Shown here piece by piece: positions 13,895 to 22,236 of a stretch of 22,294 nt of DNA. The notes below the pieces were generated by a model, which was given only the letters and a program-made list of their open reading frames with translations, ran no database searches and was not told the DNA's origin. The stretch's first letter is position 1, and each line of letters opens with the position of its first letter. Source of the stretch: an uncultured Muribaculaceae bacterium (lineage in GTDB: Bacteria; Bacteroidota; Bacteroidia; Bacteroidales; Muribaculaceae); the NCBI GenBank assembly GCA_910579305.1, contig CAJTTA010000035.1, positions 1 through 22,294 on the forward strand, read 5' to 3'. The position numbers and the translations under genes are program-made.

Positions 13895-14467
13895 ATGAAG
13901 AAAAATTTATTTGTTCTGATTCTTGCCCTCATAGGCATGACCACGGCAATGGCCGCCGATTTCGCCTATATCACGGGTAAATCCGTCAACTTCCGTGCCA
14001 CTCCCTCGACTTCAGGCTCAAAAATCTCGGCTTTAACCTTCGGTGAAGTCGTGGAATATGTGGATACCAAGGGCGACTGGATAAAAGTCCGTGTCAAGAC
14101 ATGGGACAATCGCACTATGACGCAGAAGATACACACCGGATATGTGAGCGCCGCCTATGTGACCCGCATCATATCCTCGCCCATCCCCAAGGCTGTGCTC
14201 GGCAGCGATTTTGAGCTTATGGCCTCCGATGGAGACGTGGCGGGCTACCTTTCATTCGAATGGTCGGGAAATACCCTCGAATACTTCTATCGCATTGTGA
14301 GCAACGAGATGCGCCAGGCCGGAGGCAGCGGCACTCTCGACGCCGGCAACGGCGACGTGGTCTACGCCGCCGAGTCACTTGCGCCGGTCAACGGCGATCC
14401 GAGCATCTACGATGCCGCTCAGGGGCTGTTCTATTTCAGCGGCATTCTCTGGAAAGTGAGCAAATAA
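13895..14467 (+). CDS. Secreted protein with bacterial SH3 domain
   Basis: 190 residues. Sec signal peptide MKKNLFVLILALIGMTTAMA with likely cleavage after residue 20 and no lipobox. Residues about 24-90 form a bacterial SH3 (SH3b) domain: VNFRATPSTSGSKISALTFGEVVEYVDTKGDWIKVRV and later GYVSAAYV, the usual N.R..PS..S..I..L..G..V.......W.KV......GYV pattern. Such domains often bind cell-wall peptides. The C-terminal about 90 residues (SFEWSGNTLEYFYRIVSNEMR...) are unrecognised. The start codon lies just 17 bp after repeat copy 3, leaving no room for an ordinary promoter, so transcription must come from inside the element or by read-through from yraN. Confidence 0.85.
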   Translation: MKKNLFVLILALIGMTTAMAADFAYITGKSVNFRATPSTSGSKISALTFGEVVEYVDTKGDWIKVRVKTWDNRTMTQKIHTGYVSAAYVTRIISSPIPKAVLGSDFELMASDGDVAGYLSFEWSGNTLEYFYRIVSNEMRQAGGSGTLDAGNGDVVYAAESLAPVNGDPSIYDAAQGLFYFSGILWKVSK

Positions 14468-14489
14468 ACATACCCGCATACTCATGGGT

Positions 14490-14521
14490 CGCCCGCCCCG
14501 GCATTGTGACCGGGGCGGGCG
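14490..14521 (+). terminator. GC-rich hairpin after the SH3 gene
   Basis: Perfect 12-bp arms (14490-14501 and 14510-14521, CGCCCGCCCCGG/CCGGGGCGGGCG) around an 8-nt loop. No U-run follows. The rest of the gap to 14766 holds only the next gene's promoter. Confidence 0.6.
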
Positions 14522-14705
14522 CATTGCATCCGTCCCCTCCTGAGGTATCTGCCTATGATGCCTGCCGGTGCACGTGCCTATAGGCATTGTCGGAAGTGAT
14601 TGCTCAAGGGCGCTTATGCAAGCAAAATGATATTGTGATGCGATGTCTGAAATGTGTGGAATGTATCGTATTTAGGCCTTAGTTTTAAAAAAAGAGTAAA
14701 AAATA

Positions 14706-14737
14706 TTTGGAATTTTAAACAAATAGAGTTAACTTTG
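14706..14737 (+). promoter_or_regulatory. Promoter for the C10 protease locus
   Basis: TTTG at 14706-14709, 20 bp, then TAACTTTG at 14730-14737. Exact consensus, about 30 bp upstream of the start codon. Confidence 0.75.
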
Positions 14738-14766
14738 ACGCCTACAAACCAAATACATTATATATC

Positions 14767-16110
14767 ATGAAAAAAATTATCTTCTTTTTCTTGTTAGCTC
14801 TTGTTATGGGGAGCTGTGCTTCAGAGGATGATCTCCTGCTGAAGAATGTTGAACCTTCCTCCTCATCGGGCGGTTACAAAGTCTCTTTGCAGGACGCCGT
14901 AGAGCGGGCCCGGCAGGCCGTGGGAGAATGTGGGCCTGTAGCGACACGTAGCGGGCTTAAAGCGCGCGTTGATGTGATTCGGTCGAAGCCGCTTACCCGT
15001 GGTGGTGCCGAAATGCCTGACACTCTCCTCTATGTTGTCAACTTTGAGGACAATGGAGGCTTCGCCGTTGTCGGAGCTGATGAGCGAGTGCTTCCTATCT
15101 ATGCCGTGAGTGATTCGGGTGAATTGAACATAACCGAAGACAGCAACGAGGCTCTCAAGCTGATTATGGAGGGTATAGAAGAAGATGCCGCTATGCGTAT
15201 TGCCTCAATGAATCAAATCGAATCGGGAGGGCTTAATGTTGCAAATCCAAATGTACCGGGTACAAGCCCTCGTTTCCCCAATCGCTTTTATGGATGGGAG
15301 ACTAGTCATACATCACGACCATTATTAAGTTTCTATCAAAGTCGGGTGCACTATAATGATGAATATTCCAAATATATTTTTACAGCTGATGGTTATCCGA
15401 CATTAAGCGGATGCGGTGCTGTTGCATTAGAGCAGTTGCTCTCTTTTTATAAATGGCCGACATCCATTGACGGATACAATATTGATTGGGATAAGATAGA
15501 TAAAGAAAAGGATGTAGACGCAGTTGCAAAGATTTTGTACTTGTTAGGCCAACAGAAGTATTTGCAGATGAGTTATAAAGTAGAAGAAGGCACCCATAAT
15601 CCTTGTGTGGGTGAAGTGTGGACGAATAAGATTTATGAAACACTGCGAAAACTTGATTATAGTGTTGATTCTTATTATACAGACTTTCTAAATAATGAAT
15701 CATTGGCGAGAGAAATTCTAAAAAATGACCCATTGTTTATGTTTGCACAGGCTATAGTTGAAAAAAGTGATGGTAAATTAGATGTAAGTGGCCACTATTG
15801 GATTATTGATGGGTGGAAGTGTTATGAATGGGTTACTCCATTGATGACAGATCCTGATGAGGATGGATTAATTCTCAATAATCATACCTATGAGCTAGAT
15901 CCTAAAGGGTATCTCTATCATTGTGTATGGGGTGGTCGTGATGGTGATTGCAATGGATTTTATTATATTACGACGGTGGATAATCGTCGCGGATTTTATG
16001 GAGAACCTGATGAATTTTGGTCAAGAGATCCGCGAACCACAACTGAGGCGCAATGGCATAATCATAATAGTAGTATTGAGTTCTTAAATAATGTGAAACC
16101 TTTAAGATAA
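14767..16110 (+). CDS. C10 family (streptopain-like) cysteine protease lipoprotein with Spi propeptide
   Basis: 447 residues. Lipobox GSC (Cys17), so anchored in the envelope. Residues about 35-150 match the Spi inhibitory propeptide (DTLLYVVNFEDNGGFAVVGADERVLPIYAVSDSG). The catalytic domain follows: Cys216 in SGCGAVALEQLLSFYKWP and His343 in GHYWIIDGW, the C10 dyad in the right order, and a closing HCVWGGRDGDCNGFYYIT that corresponds to the WG...G.F strand of streptopain. Related Bacteroides proteases (Bfp, Btp) are exported proteases. Base composition changes sharply near 15250-15300, from a GC-rich first part to a markedly AT-rich catalytic domain, implying a mosaic origin. Two paralogous lipoprotein genes follow, the first only 6 bp after the stop. 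Strong promoter upstream. Confidence 0.9.
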   Translation: MKKIIFFFLLALVMGSCASEDDLLLKNVEPSSSSGGYKVSLQDAVERARQAVGECGPVATRSGLKARVDVIRSKPLTRGGAEMPDTLLYVVNFEDNGGFAVVGADERVLPIYAVSDSGELNITEDSNEALKLIMEGIEEDAAMRIASMNQIESGGLNVANPNVPGTSPRFPNRFYGWETSHTSRPLLSFYQSRVHYNDEYSKYIFTADGYPTLSGCGAVALEQLLSFYKWPTSIDGYNIDWDKIDKEKDVDAVAKILYLLGQQKYLQMSYKVEEGTHNPCVGEVWTNKIYETLRKLDYSVDSYYTDFLNNESLAREILKNDPLFMFAQAIVEKSDGKLDVSGHYWIIDGWKCYEWVTPLMTDPDEDGLILNNHTYELDPKGYLYHCVWGGRDGDCNGFYYITTVDNRRGFYGEPDEFWSRDPRTTTEAQWHNHNSSIEFLNNVKPLR

Positions 16111-16116
16111 CAGAAA

Positions 16117-16722
16117 ATGAAGTGCAAGTATTTTATGTATCTGCTGCTCGCGGTGTCTCTTGCGAGTTGCAGTGATGACGGGCCTGAGAATCCCGCCGAG
16201 CACCCTACTAAGGCTGAGTTCGAGCGGATCGTAAAAGGGCGCACATGGTCGGCCTCCGACGTGAAATACATAGATTCCCGTGGTAACTCTTTCGAGTGGT
16301 GCGGACTTGCGGGAGGATATACCTATCAGCCTTCGGGATTTCTGCTGCGGGATGATGACTGTCTCTTTGCCGCGTATTATTATATGGCGGATCAAAGGCG
16401 CCATACGCTGCATTGGACATATGATGAGCAAAAAGGAATGATGTATTTCTATAATGCTTCTCCGAATGAAAACGACGGTTGCTACATCGAGTCACTTTCC
16501 GAAGATGAGATCGTAGTGCGCAAAGATTTTGGTATCTTGCCGAAATGGTTCTACGAAATGGAGAATAGACTCGAATTTGACCTTGAAGACATGGGAGCGG
16601 ATGAGGGTTCATATGCACGGTGTGTCTATACTCCTGTTGCAAAAGAAGATGAGGACAGCTATTGGTCTGCTTACCCGGTGATTGACGGCCCGGTCTACGG
16701 CATTTCTCCCGCAACGAAATGA
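16117..16722 (+). CDS. Putative lipoprotein co-transcribed with the C10 protease (candidate inhibitor or partner)
   Basis: 201 residues. Lipobox ASC (Cys18, MKCKYFMYLLLAVSLASC), then a short Asp/Pro/Glu linker. The domain begins EFERIVKGRTW and contains YIDSRGNSF, HWTYDEQKGMMYFY, YIESLSEDEIVVRKDFGILPKWFYEMENRLEF and EEDEDSYWS..P-like endings, which match the proteins at 16823 and 12133. Only 6 bp separate it from the protease gene, so it is almost certainly on the same mRNA. In Bacteroides some C10 proteases are encoded beside small exported inhibitors; this position suggests a comparable job, but no sequence similarity to those inhibitors is claimed. A beta-barrel fold is a guess from the strand-like pattern. 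Confidence 0.85.
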   Translation: MKCKYFMYLLLAVSLASCSDDGPENPAEHPTKAEFERIVKGRTWSASDVKYIDSRGNSFEWCGLAGGYTYQPSGFLLRDDDCLFAAYYYMADQRRHTLHWTYDEQKGMMYFYNASPNENDGCYIESLSEDEIVVRKDFGILPKWFYEMENRLEFDLEDMGADEGSYARCVYTPVAKEDEDSYWSAYPVIDGPVYGISPATK

Positions 16723-16822
16723 CGTGTCAATGACAATTTATAAGAGGAGCAAAAGAAATTGATTCTGTTATAAGACGTAGCTATATGTTTTAACCAGTTG
16801 CACCTATAAAATAGAGATGATT

Positions 16823-17387
16823 ATGAAATGCAAGTATTTTATGTATCTGCTGCTCGCGCTGTTGCTTGGCGCCTGCAGCAGTGATGAGCCGGCTCCTCCC
16901 GATAGCGGGCATCTGAGAAAATCTGAATTCGAGCGTATCGTGAAGGGGGCCTGCCTGGAAGATGCAGGATTGGGAATATGTGGATTCCCGTGGCAACACC
17001 TTCGATACAGCCCTGATTGGTTACATCTGTGGGCTTGCCGGCTTCCAGCTCAACGATGATGACTGCTGGTGTGGACATTATTATTATATGTCGAGTGCCG
17101 AGCGTTACAGCATGCAATGGTTGTATGACGAGGAGTCGGGAAAACTCTTTTTCTATTCCACGACTTTATCTCCGAATAACGACGGATATTACATAGAATC
17201 CGTTTCCGAAGATGAGATCGTGATGCAGTGCGACTTTGGACTCCTGCCGAAATGGTTCTATGAAATGGAGAACGGCCTTGAGTATTACCCGGAAGGATAT
17301 GACGACGGTTCCTATGCGAGGTTGCTCCTTAAGCCTGTGACGGAAGAAGACGCCGACAGTTTCTGGGCTCGTTTCCAGGAGGAATAA
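16823..17387 (+). pseudogene. Second tandem lipoprotein of the same family, broken by a +1 frameshift
   Basis: The first part (ATG 16823, MKCKYFMYLLLALLLGAC, lipobox Cys18, then EFERIVKG) is in one frame. The rest (WEYVDSRGNTF...LYDEESGKLFFY...YYIESVSEDEIVMQCDFGLLPKWFYEMENGLEYY...SFWARFQEE, to 17387) is in another. The frames join at the five-G run in GTGAAGGGGGCCTGCC (about 16944-16959). Removing one G restores KGPAWK, matching KGRTW of the neighbour. Repaired, the protein would be about 187 residues. The signal-peptide coding region is almost identical to that of the upstream gene, showing tandem duplication. The frameshift may be real decay, phase variation at a short G-run, or a sequencing error. 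An alternative in-frame ATG at 16817 exists, but the paralogue supports 16823. Confidence 0.8.
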
Positions 17388-17399
17388 TAGAATTGCTGA

Positions 17400-17425
17400 G
17401 AGAGTGATTGAATCATAACACTCCC
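17400..17425 (+). repeat. 26-bp minimal derivative of the MITE-like element
   Basis: It starts GAGAGTGATTGAAT and ends ATAACACTCCC, close to the two terminal repeats of the 195-bp element joined directly (one or two mismatches per end). It is flanked by TGA on both sides (17397-17399 and 17426-17428), again a 3-bp TNA duplication. Confidence 0.5.
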
Positions 17426-17436
17426 TGAAATGGAAA

Positions 17437-17466
17437 CAGGAGGCGGACATGAGAGTCTGCCTCCTG
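17437..17466. terminator. Hairpin between the lipoprotein locus and pckA
   Basis: 12-bp arms 17437-17448 and 17455-17466 (CAGGAGGCGGAC/GTCTGCCTCCTG, one wobble) with a 6-nt loop, lying between convergent genes. The minus-strand tail TTTCCATTTC fits termination of pckA. Confidence 0.6.
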
Positions 17467-17494
17467 CTTCAGATTATATCGGATGGGGTTTTGA

Positions 17495-19099
17495 TCAGAG
17501 CTTGGGACCGGCGGCTACGAGAGCCTTGCCTGCCTCGTTGTTCTCAAACTTCTTGAAGTTCTTGATGAACATTTCGGCGAGAGTCTGGGCCTTTGCCTCC
17601 CATTCCTTGGGATCGGCGTAGGTGTCGCGGGGATCGAGAATCTTGGGATCCACGCCGGGGAGCTCGGTGGGTATCACGAAGTCGAATATGGGGAGCACCT
17701 TGGTGGGAGCCTTGAGGATGTCGCCGTTGAGGATGTCGTCGATGATGCCGCGGGTGTCGCGGATTGATATGCGCTTGCCGGTGCCGTTCCAGCCGGTGTT
17801 CACCAGATAAGCCTTGGCGCCGCTCTTCTCCATCTTCTTCACGAGTTCCTCGGCATACTTAGTGGGGTGAAGGCTAAGGAAAGCCGCGCCGAAGCATGCG
17901 GAGAAAGTGGGAGTGGGCTCAGTGATGCCACGCTCGGTTCCTGCGAGCTTGGCAGTGAAGCCGGAGAGGAAGTAATACTTGGCCTGCTCAGGGTTGAGGA
18001 TGCTCACGGGAGGAAGTACACCGAAGGCGTCGGCGCTCAGGAAGATCACCTGCTTTGCGGCGGGGCCCTTGGAGACGGGCTTCACGATGTTCTCGATATG
18101 ATAGATGGGATAGGAGACGCGGGTGTTCTCTGTCACGCTCTTGTCGGCGAAGTCGATCTTGCCCTCAGCGTCTACAGTCACGTTCTCCAGAAGAGCGTCG
18201 CGGCGGATTGCGTTGTAGATGTCGGGCTCGCTCTCCTTGTCGAGGTTGATCACCTTGGCATAGCAGCCACCTTCGTAGTTGAACACGCCTTCGTCGTCCC
18301 AGCCGTGTTCGTCATCGCCGATGAGTTTGCGCTTCGGGTCGGTGGAGAGAGTGGTCTTGCCTGTGCCGGAGAGGCCGAAGAAGATAGCGCTCTCGGTCTC
18401 ATCCATGTTGGTGTTGGCAGAGCAGTGCATGGAGGCGATGCCGCGCAGGGGGTTGAAGTAGTTCATCATGGAGAACATGCCCTTCTTCATCTCGCCGCCA
18501 TACCAGGTGTTGAGTATCACCTGCTCCTTCTCGGTGAGGTTGAAGGCCACTACAGTCTCGGAGTGGAGACCGAGCTCCTTATAGTTTTCCACCTTGGCCT
18601 TGGAGGCGTTGAACACCACGAAGTCGGGGGTGAAGTCCTTCAGCTCCTCCTCGGAGGGACGGATGAACATGTTGGTCACGAAGTGAGCCTGCCAGGCCAC
18701 TTCCATGATGAAGCGCACTTTGAGGCGGGTGGCGGGGTTGGCGCCGCAGTAGCAGTCAACCACGAAGAGAGTCTTGTCGGAAAGCTCCTTCACGGCCTTT
18801 GCCTTCAGCTCATTCCACACGTTGGTGTCGATGGGCTTGTTGTCGTTCTTGTATTCTTCAGAAGTCCACCATACAGTCTCTTCGCTGGTGGCGTCCTTCA
18901 CCAGGTATTTGTCTTTGGGGGAACGGCCGGTGTAGATGCCGGTCATTACGTTGACGGCGCCGAGCTCGGTCACCTGTCCTTTCTCGTAACCTTCCAGGCC
19001 GGGAGCGGTCTCATACTCAAAAAGCTGATCGTAAGAGGGATTGTGGATGATTTCCTTTACATCCTTGATGCCGTACTGGCTAAGATTGATTTCTGCCAT
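17495..19099 (-). CDS. pckA: Phosphoenolpyruvate carboxykinase (ATP)
   Basis: 534 residues, normal for the ATP-dependent enzyme, which interconverts oxaloacetate plus ATP and PEP plus CO2 plus ADP. In fermentative Bacteroidota it often runs in the CO2-fixing direction towards succinate. The P-loop GLSGTGKTT lies at residues 242-250 (Lys248), followed by LIGDDEHGWDDEGVFNYEGGCYAK with the metal-binding and kinase-2 residues. Early TGRSPKDK is the oxaloacetate-binding segment. The start ATG (19097-19099) opens the conserved MAEINLSQYGIKDV. A TACTTTTG -7-like box (complement of 19195-19202) lies about 95 nt upstream, without a clear -33. Confidence 0.97.
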   Translation of the reverse strand: MAEINLSQYGIKDVKEIIHNPSYDQLFEYETAPGLEGYEKGQVTELGAVNVMTGIYTGRSPKDKYLVKDATSEETVWWTSEEYKNDNKPIDTNVWNELKAKAVKELSDKTLFVVDCYCGANPATRLKVRFIMEVAWQAHFVTNMFIRPSEEELKDFTPDFVVFNASKAKVENYKELGLHSETVVAFNLTEKEQVILNTWYGGEMKKGMFSMMNYFNPLRGIASMHCSANTNMDETESAIFFGLSGTGKTTLSTDPKRKLIGDDEHGWDDEGVFNYEGGCYAKVINLDKESEPDIYNAIRRDALLENVTVDAEGKIDFADKSVTENTRVSYPIYHIENIVKPVSKGPAAKQVIFLSADAFGVLPPVSILNPEQAKYYFLSGFTAKLAGTERGITEPTPTFSACFGAAFLSLHPTKYAEELVKKMEKSGAKAYLVNTGWNGTGKRISIRDTRGIIDDILNGDILKAPTKVLPIFDFVIPTELPGVDPKILDPRDTYADPKEWEAKAQTLAEMFIKNFKKFENNEAGKALVAAGPKL

Positions 19100-19274
19100 A
19101 GCTTAATTTACGGGTTATGAAATAATTGTGTTGTGTAAATACTAAACAATCTATCTATCTTCAAAGTTGCGCCCGCGGCGCGTTAAATCTTCCGCAAAAG
19201 TACAAAAAATTGCTGATATGGCAGCGCCTTTTCCCCGTTTTTTAAAATACTCCGAAAAAAGCTTCTGCCATTGC

Positions 19275-19305
19275 TTGCTAATGTACGGTTTTATTCCTAA
19301 ATTTG
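19275..19305 (+). promoter_or_regulatory. Promoter for the secreted protein at 19330
   Basis: TTG at 19275-19277, 20 bp, then TAAATTTG at 19298-19305. It would give a leader of about 20 nt. Confidence 0.65.
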
Positions 19306-19329
19306 TCGCAGATTTGAAAACCATACGAT

Positions 19330-19977
19330 ATGAAGAAACTTCTACTTTCAATGGCCCTCGTGGCAACCGCATCGGCTTGTTTCGCTGATGATTATGAACT
19401 CTACATCGGCACAGAAGCCGAAAACGGAGAGGTAACCGATTACGTGCTCGTGGAAGAGGGCGCCAACTATGTGGCCCATCGCGAGAATGTGACTCAGTTT
19501 CCCGCTCTTGTGGGCTGCGACGCTTATGTGAAGGCTGTCAACAACACCGGCGCTGCCGCCAATCTGCGCATCGCAGTCACTCCGGAGTATGACAATTCCA
19601 TAGGCTCCGCAGGTCTGCAGATATGCATCGGCACCAATTGCCGCGGCGACGTTGTCGAGGAGACCGTGGCTGCCAATAGCACCATCGGCGGATCTACTGC
19701 CGACCACATCGGTTATTCCGACTTCGTTATTGCGGCCGATATGGCTGATGCTCTCAAGTTTGACAGCAAATACAGCGTGACCATGTCTCTGGGCAACGTA
19801 GAGCGTCATTTCACCATCACTTTCTCCAACGAGACTGCTTCCGTAGGCTCCATCGACCTTGGCTCTTCCGAGGCGGAATACTTCAGCCTCCAGGGTCTCC
19901 CCGTGGCCAACCCCGAGAAAGGCTGCATCTACATTGTGCGTCAGGGCGGCAAAGTGAGCAAGGCCGTGGTGCGCTGA
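19330..19977 (+). CDS. Secreted protein with a C-terminal sorting-type tail
   Basis: 215 residues with a Sec signal peptide (MKKLLLSMALVATASACFA, cleavage probably after residue 19). A lipobox reading SAC at Cys17 is also possible, so it could be a lipoprotein. The middle part is Ala/Gly/Asn/Thr-rich and strand-like, with Cys residues in VGCDAY and ICIGTNC, and has no recognised domain. The last 35 residues (EYFSLQGLPVANPEKGCIYIVRQGGKVSKAVVR region) match the short tail common at the end of exported Bacteroidales proteins, resembling a type IX secretion sorting signal. comEC starts only 17 bp downstream, so the two may share an mRNA. Confidence 0.8.
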   Translation: MKKLLLSMALVATASACFADDYELYIGTEAENGEVTDYVLVEEGANYVAHRENVTQFPALVGCDAYVKAVNNTGAAANLRIAVTPEYDNSIGSAGLQICIGTNCRGDVVEETVAANSTIGGSTADHIGYSDFVIAADMADALKFDSKYSVTMSLGNVERHFTITFSNETASVGSIDLGSSEAEYFSLQGLPVANPEKGCIYIVRQGGKVSKAVVR

Positions 19978-19994
19978 TTTATCTTATCGCTTGA

Positions 19995-21971
19995 ATGGAG
20001 ATTCCTCCGCAGTTGTCCCGTGCCCCTTTCGTGGCATATACCGGGGCCCTCTGCGGAGGAATCCTGCTTTTTTATCGTGTGGGGCTGCCGGCATGGTCTG
20101 CCATTCCCGCAGCTGCGTCGGGGATATTGCTGTGGCTTGTGTTGGCCGCAGGAGCGTGGAAGCTTCCCTATTCGTTGCGCGACCTGCGATGGCTCCCGCC
20201 GCTGCTATGTTTTCTTGCCCTGGGCATGGCCGTGGCCTATGTGCATCAGCCTCTCGGAGAAAAAGATATACCCGACGGTTATATCGCCCGCGGAGTGGTG
20301 AGGGAGAGCGTCTATACATCCTCAGGAAGCCGTCTCACGGTCGATCTGCTCGCTCTCTCTCCCAGGCGCAGTGGAGAGGGCAGGGCTTTGCGCGCCGGCA
20401 TCTGTCTGTACACGGATTCCGTAGCTCTGCGCCCGGGCGACTGCATCGCTTTCCCGGCTCTGCTCGATCTCCCCGAGACCTCGGAGGATTATGGCAGATT
20501 CCTGTTTGGCCGGGGCATCGACTTCACAGCCTCGCTTCCCGCCGACCTCATAGCCTGCACAGGTAGAGATTCCGGCATCACAGCTTGGGCCGCAACCATG
20601 AGGGAGCGCACGGCCGCTCTCCTTCAGGCATCCCGGCTTCACTCCTCCACGGCATCTTTCCTTCAGGCATTGCTCGCGGGCCACCGCGCCGGATTGGAGC
20701 CTGACACCCGCAGCGCCTTCGCCTCTGCCGGCATAGCCCATGTGCTGGCTGTGAGCGGACTGCATGTGGGCATACTCGTAGTGCTTCTTCTCGTAGTGTT
20801 GAAGCCGCTTGATCTCACGGGAAGCCGCATGCCGCGCTATCTGCTCGTAATGCTGCTCGTGTGGGCATTTGCTGTACTCACCGGTCTTGGCGCGCCTGTA
20901 GTGAGAGCCGCGGTGATGACTGCCTGCCTGCTTGCGGGAGTGATGTTGCAGCGGCCAGGGTCGGCTGTCAACTCCCTGTGTATCGCTGCCTTTGTCATAC
21001 TGCTGTTCAGTCCCAGGGCACTGTATGATGCGGGCTTCCTGCTCAGCTTCGGAGTCACGGCCGGAATAATACTGCTTGCCTCCCCGCTCACCCCGTTTCC
21101 GGGCAGAGAGCGCCGCAGGCTGCATGCCATGCTCCTCTGGGTCACGGTGCCCTGCGTGGCCTTCCTTTGCTCCTGGGTCACGTCGGCCATCTTCTTTCAC
21201 TCCGTCTCCCTGCTGTTTCTTCCGCTCAATCTGCTGTTGGCCCCTTTGCTTCCTTGTTATGTTTACACGGCGCTGCTTTATCTGCTGCTGTTGGCCTGCG
21301 GATGCGATTGCTCATGGATCGCCGCAGTGCTCGATGCCGGCTACTCAGCCCTTGAGGATAGTGCCGTGGCCATATCCTCGCTTCCCGGGGTCAGTGCCGG
21401 GATATGGCTTCCCGAGGCCGCGGGGTGGTTTTATCTGTGCGGGATGATATGCTTTGCCTGCATGCTTTCTCTCAAAGGGCGCAGATGGATTGTGGCCGGA
21501 GTGAGCTTCATGGCTCTGGCAGCGGCCACGGTCATTCTTCTTCCGTCGCCCGTGCCGCCTGCCACACTCTCATTGCGGGGCGACATGTCGGCCTGTGCCG
21601 TAGTCTCTTATAACCGAGGCGAGAGGAAAGTGCTCCTTATGCCGCGCGACACGCTTGCATTGGGACTCTTGCATGGCAAAACGATAATATTTCTTGACAC
21701 GAATATAGATGCCCGTGTCGGCCGGGAGGCCCCGCTCTCCTGCCACTGGCTGATAGTGGGCAGCGGATACAAGGGTGGGGTAGCCGACCTGAATCTCTGT
21801 TTCAGGGCCGACAGCATACTCCCTCATCCCTCTTTGTCGCTCGACCGCAGGGATGAGCTGAATGAGGCGCTTTTCGGCCCGCAGCATGCATCATGCCGGC
21901 AGCCGATCGAACTGCCGAGAAAATCGGGCTTGCCCCAAGCAACCACGGAGCTTATTCAGCAGAATGACTGA
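19995..21971 (+). CDS. comEC: ComEC/Rec2 family DNA-uptake channel protein
   Basis: 658 residues, a polytopic inner-membrane protein. ComEC carries single-stranded DNA across the membrane during natural transformation. It has an N-terminal DUF4131-type region (two to three membrane segments then a beta-rich periplasmic part, residues about 15-190) and a Competence domain (about 210-490) with the hallmark LAVSGLHVGIL (residues 251-261), FLQALLAGHR and FLLSFGVTAGIILL. The C-terminal part (about 510-658) is short and lacks the HxHxDH metallo-beta-lactamase motif that longer ComEC proteins carry, as is usual in Bacteroidota. The 3' end overlaps the converging thioredoxin gene by 16 bp. Whether this strain is transformable cannot be told from this. 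Confidence 0.93.
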   Translation: MEIPPQLSRAPFVAYTGALCGGILLFYRVGLPAWSAIPAAASGILLWLVLAAGAWKLPYSLRDLRWLPPLLCFLALGMAVAYVHQPLGEKDIPDGYIARGVVRESVYTSSGSRLTVDLLALSPRRSGEGRALRAGICLYTDSVALRPGDCIAFPALLDLPETSEDYGRFLFGRGIDFTASLPADLIACTGRDSGITAWAATMRERTAALLQASRLHSSTASFLQALLAGHRAGLEPDTRSAFASAGIAHVLAVSGLHVGILVVLLLVVLKPLDLTGSRMPRYLLVMLLVWAFAVLTGLGAPVVRAAVMTACLLAGVMLQRPGSAVNSLCIAAFVILLFSPRALYDAGFLLSFGVTAGIILLASPLTPFPGRERRRLHAMLLWVTVPCVAFLCSWVTSAIFFHSVSLLFLPLNLLLAPLLPCYVYTALLYLLLLACGCDCSWIAAVLDAGYSALEDSAVAISSLPGVSAGIWLPEAAGWFYLCGMICFACMLSLKGRRWIVAGVSFMALAAATVILLPSPVPPATLSLRGDMSACAVVSYNRGERKVLLMPRDTLALGLLHGKTIIFLDTNIDARVGREAPLSCHWLIVGSGYKGGVADLNLCFRADSILPHPSLSLDRRDELNEALFGPQHASCRQPIELPRKSGLPQATTELIQQND

Positions 21972-22236
21972 AGCCTGGCAAGGAGATCCTCAGCCTCTAT
22001 TTCACCCGCATGACGCCACATCTCTTTCCCGTCACGCATGATTATGAAGGTGGGCACACTTTCCACCTCGGCCTCCTGTGCCTCTTGCTGATGCCTGTCG
22101 ATGTCGATCTGCACCACGCGTGCCTTGCCGGCCATGAGTTCTTCCACATGGGCCACTATCGGCATCATGTGCCGGCAATGAGGGCACCAAGTGGCGAAGA
22201 ATTCCAGAAGTACGGTGCCCTTCAGTTCAGTGTCAT
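21956..22236 (-). CDS. Thioredoxin-like protein, 5' end unclear
   Basis: Reading the minus strand, the frame encodes TELKGTVLLEFFATWCPHCRHMMPIVAHVEEL...VVQIDIDRHQQEAQEAEVESVPTFIIMRDGKEMWRHAG, a thioredoxin fold with the redox motif WCPHC and the cis-Pro of SVPTF. It is probably a small thioredoxin that reduces disulfides. There is no in-frame ATG, GTG or TTG upstream of the WCPHC motif before a stop at about 22265-22267. The only fitting ATG (22234-22236) is one base out of frame; adding one base there would give a 93-residue protein starting MT.TELKG. So either a one-base deletion just after the start, an assembly error, or a CTG start at 22223-22225. The first ATG in frame (22166) lies after the active site and cannot be the true start. 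It converges on and overlaps comEC. Confidence 0.75.

Noticed and set aside
17867..19120. 417-codon plus-strand open frame opposite pckA
   Set aside because: Shadow of pckA, with Val/Gly/His-rich composition and no family features.
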